Part shown: piece after piece, positions 5,718 through 5,770 of the stretch
Layout: each line of letters starts with the position of its first letter
How positions within the stretch are numbered: position 1 is the first letter of the stretch
NCBI GenBank assembly: GCA_023134955.1
Contig: JAGLUC010000313.1
Span: 1 to 5,770 of the forward strand
Origin: Methylococcales bacterium
GTDB lineage: Bacteria > Pseudomonadota > Gammaproteobacteria > Methylococcales > Methylomonadaceae
Length of the DNA stretch: 5,770 nt
Direction of reading: 5' to 3'
Notes under the pieces: generated by a model
What the model saw: the letters and a program-made list of their open reading frames with translations, nothing else
What the model was told of the DNA's origin: nothing
Databases searched by the model: none
Position numbers and translations under genes: made by a program

Positions 5718-5770
5718 GTAGCCCGTATGAAACGAAGTGTAATACCAGGGTTCGAGCCATCGATTCCCCG
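5718..5770. repeat. Dispersed-type palindromic repeat, truncated by the window edge
   Basis: GTAGCCCGTATGAAACGAAG starts at 5718 and continues TGTAATACCAGGG to 5750, followed by TTCGAGCCATCGATTCCCCG. This resembles the GTAGCCCGGATGAAGCGAAGCG-type repeat I recall as common between genes of many gammaproteobacteria, with several base changes. GGG (5748-5750) and CCC (5766-5768) flank a partly self-complementary centre, so the apex is near 5757 and the opposite arm should lie beyond the window. The rest of the region after purD (5649-5717) is AT-rich with no gene seen. Confidence 0.6.

Overview
The window reads as chromosome of an AT-rich gammaproteobacterium. The strongest evidence is the gene order dusB, fis, purH, purD on the + strand, which is the order I recall from Pseudomonas-type gammaproteobacteria, and a Fis protein close to enterobacterial Fis in length and C-terminal helix-turn-helix. 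The intergenic palindromic repeats look like families I associate with methanotrophic Methylococcales and their relatives. That narrower placement is only an inference.

Layout. Positions 2-226 are the 3' end of an RlmI-type 23S rRNA cytosine methyltransferase gene. Seven bases later comes a 57-codon gene (234-407) for a stand-alone five-cysteine metal-binding domain, the kind normally found at the front of copper-type P-type ATPases. It overlaps by 4 bp (ATGA) a 179-residue cysteine- and histidine-rich protein of unknown function with at least one membrane segment (404-943). Then come dusB (1100-2077) and fis (2090-2374), 12 bp apart and clearly one operon, followed by purH (2665-4224) and purD (4371-5648), which encode three steps of de novo purine synthesis. 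All genes are on the + strand.

Every gap of more than 100 bp holds a different palindromic or tandem repeat. Between the 179-residue gene and dusB are two opposed heptamer arrays that form a 34-position imperfect stem. Between fis and purH is a roughly 117-bp palindrome with 16-bp ends. Between purH and purD is a pair of inverted 21-bp REP-like units. After purD is the first part of another dispersed-type palindrome, cut by the window edge. The fis-purH gap also holds a perfect 7-3-7 dyad next to a plausible sigma-70 promoter, a candidate control site for purH.

How the genes work together. DusB modifies tRNA and Fis organises the nucleoid and growth-rate response, while PurH and PurD supply purines. 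The set therefore fits a growth and translation theme. The two Cys-rich proteins form a separate, probably metal-related unit. I see no mobile-element transposase, CRISPR array, tRNA, rRNA or defence system. The most unusual material is the intergenic repeats and the small Cys-protein pair.
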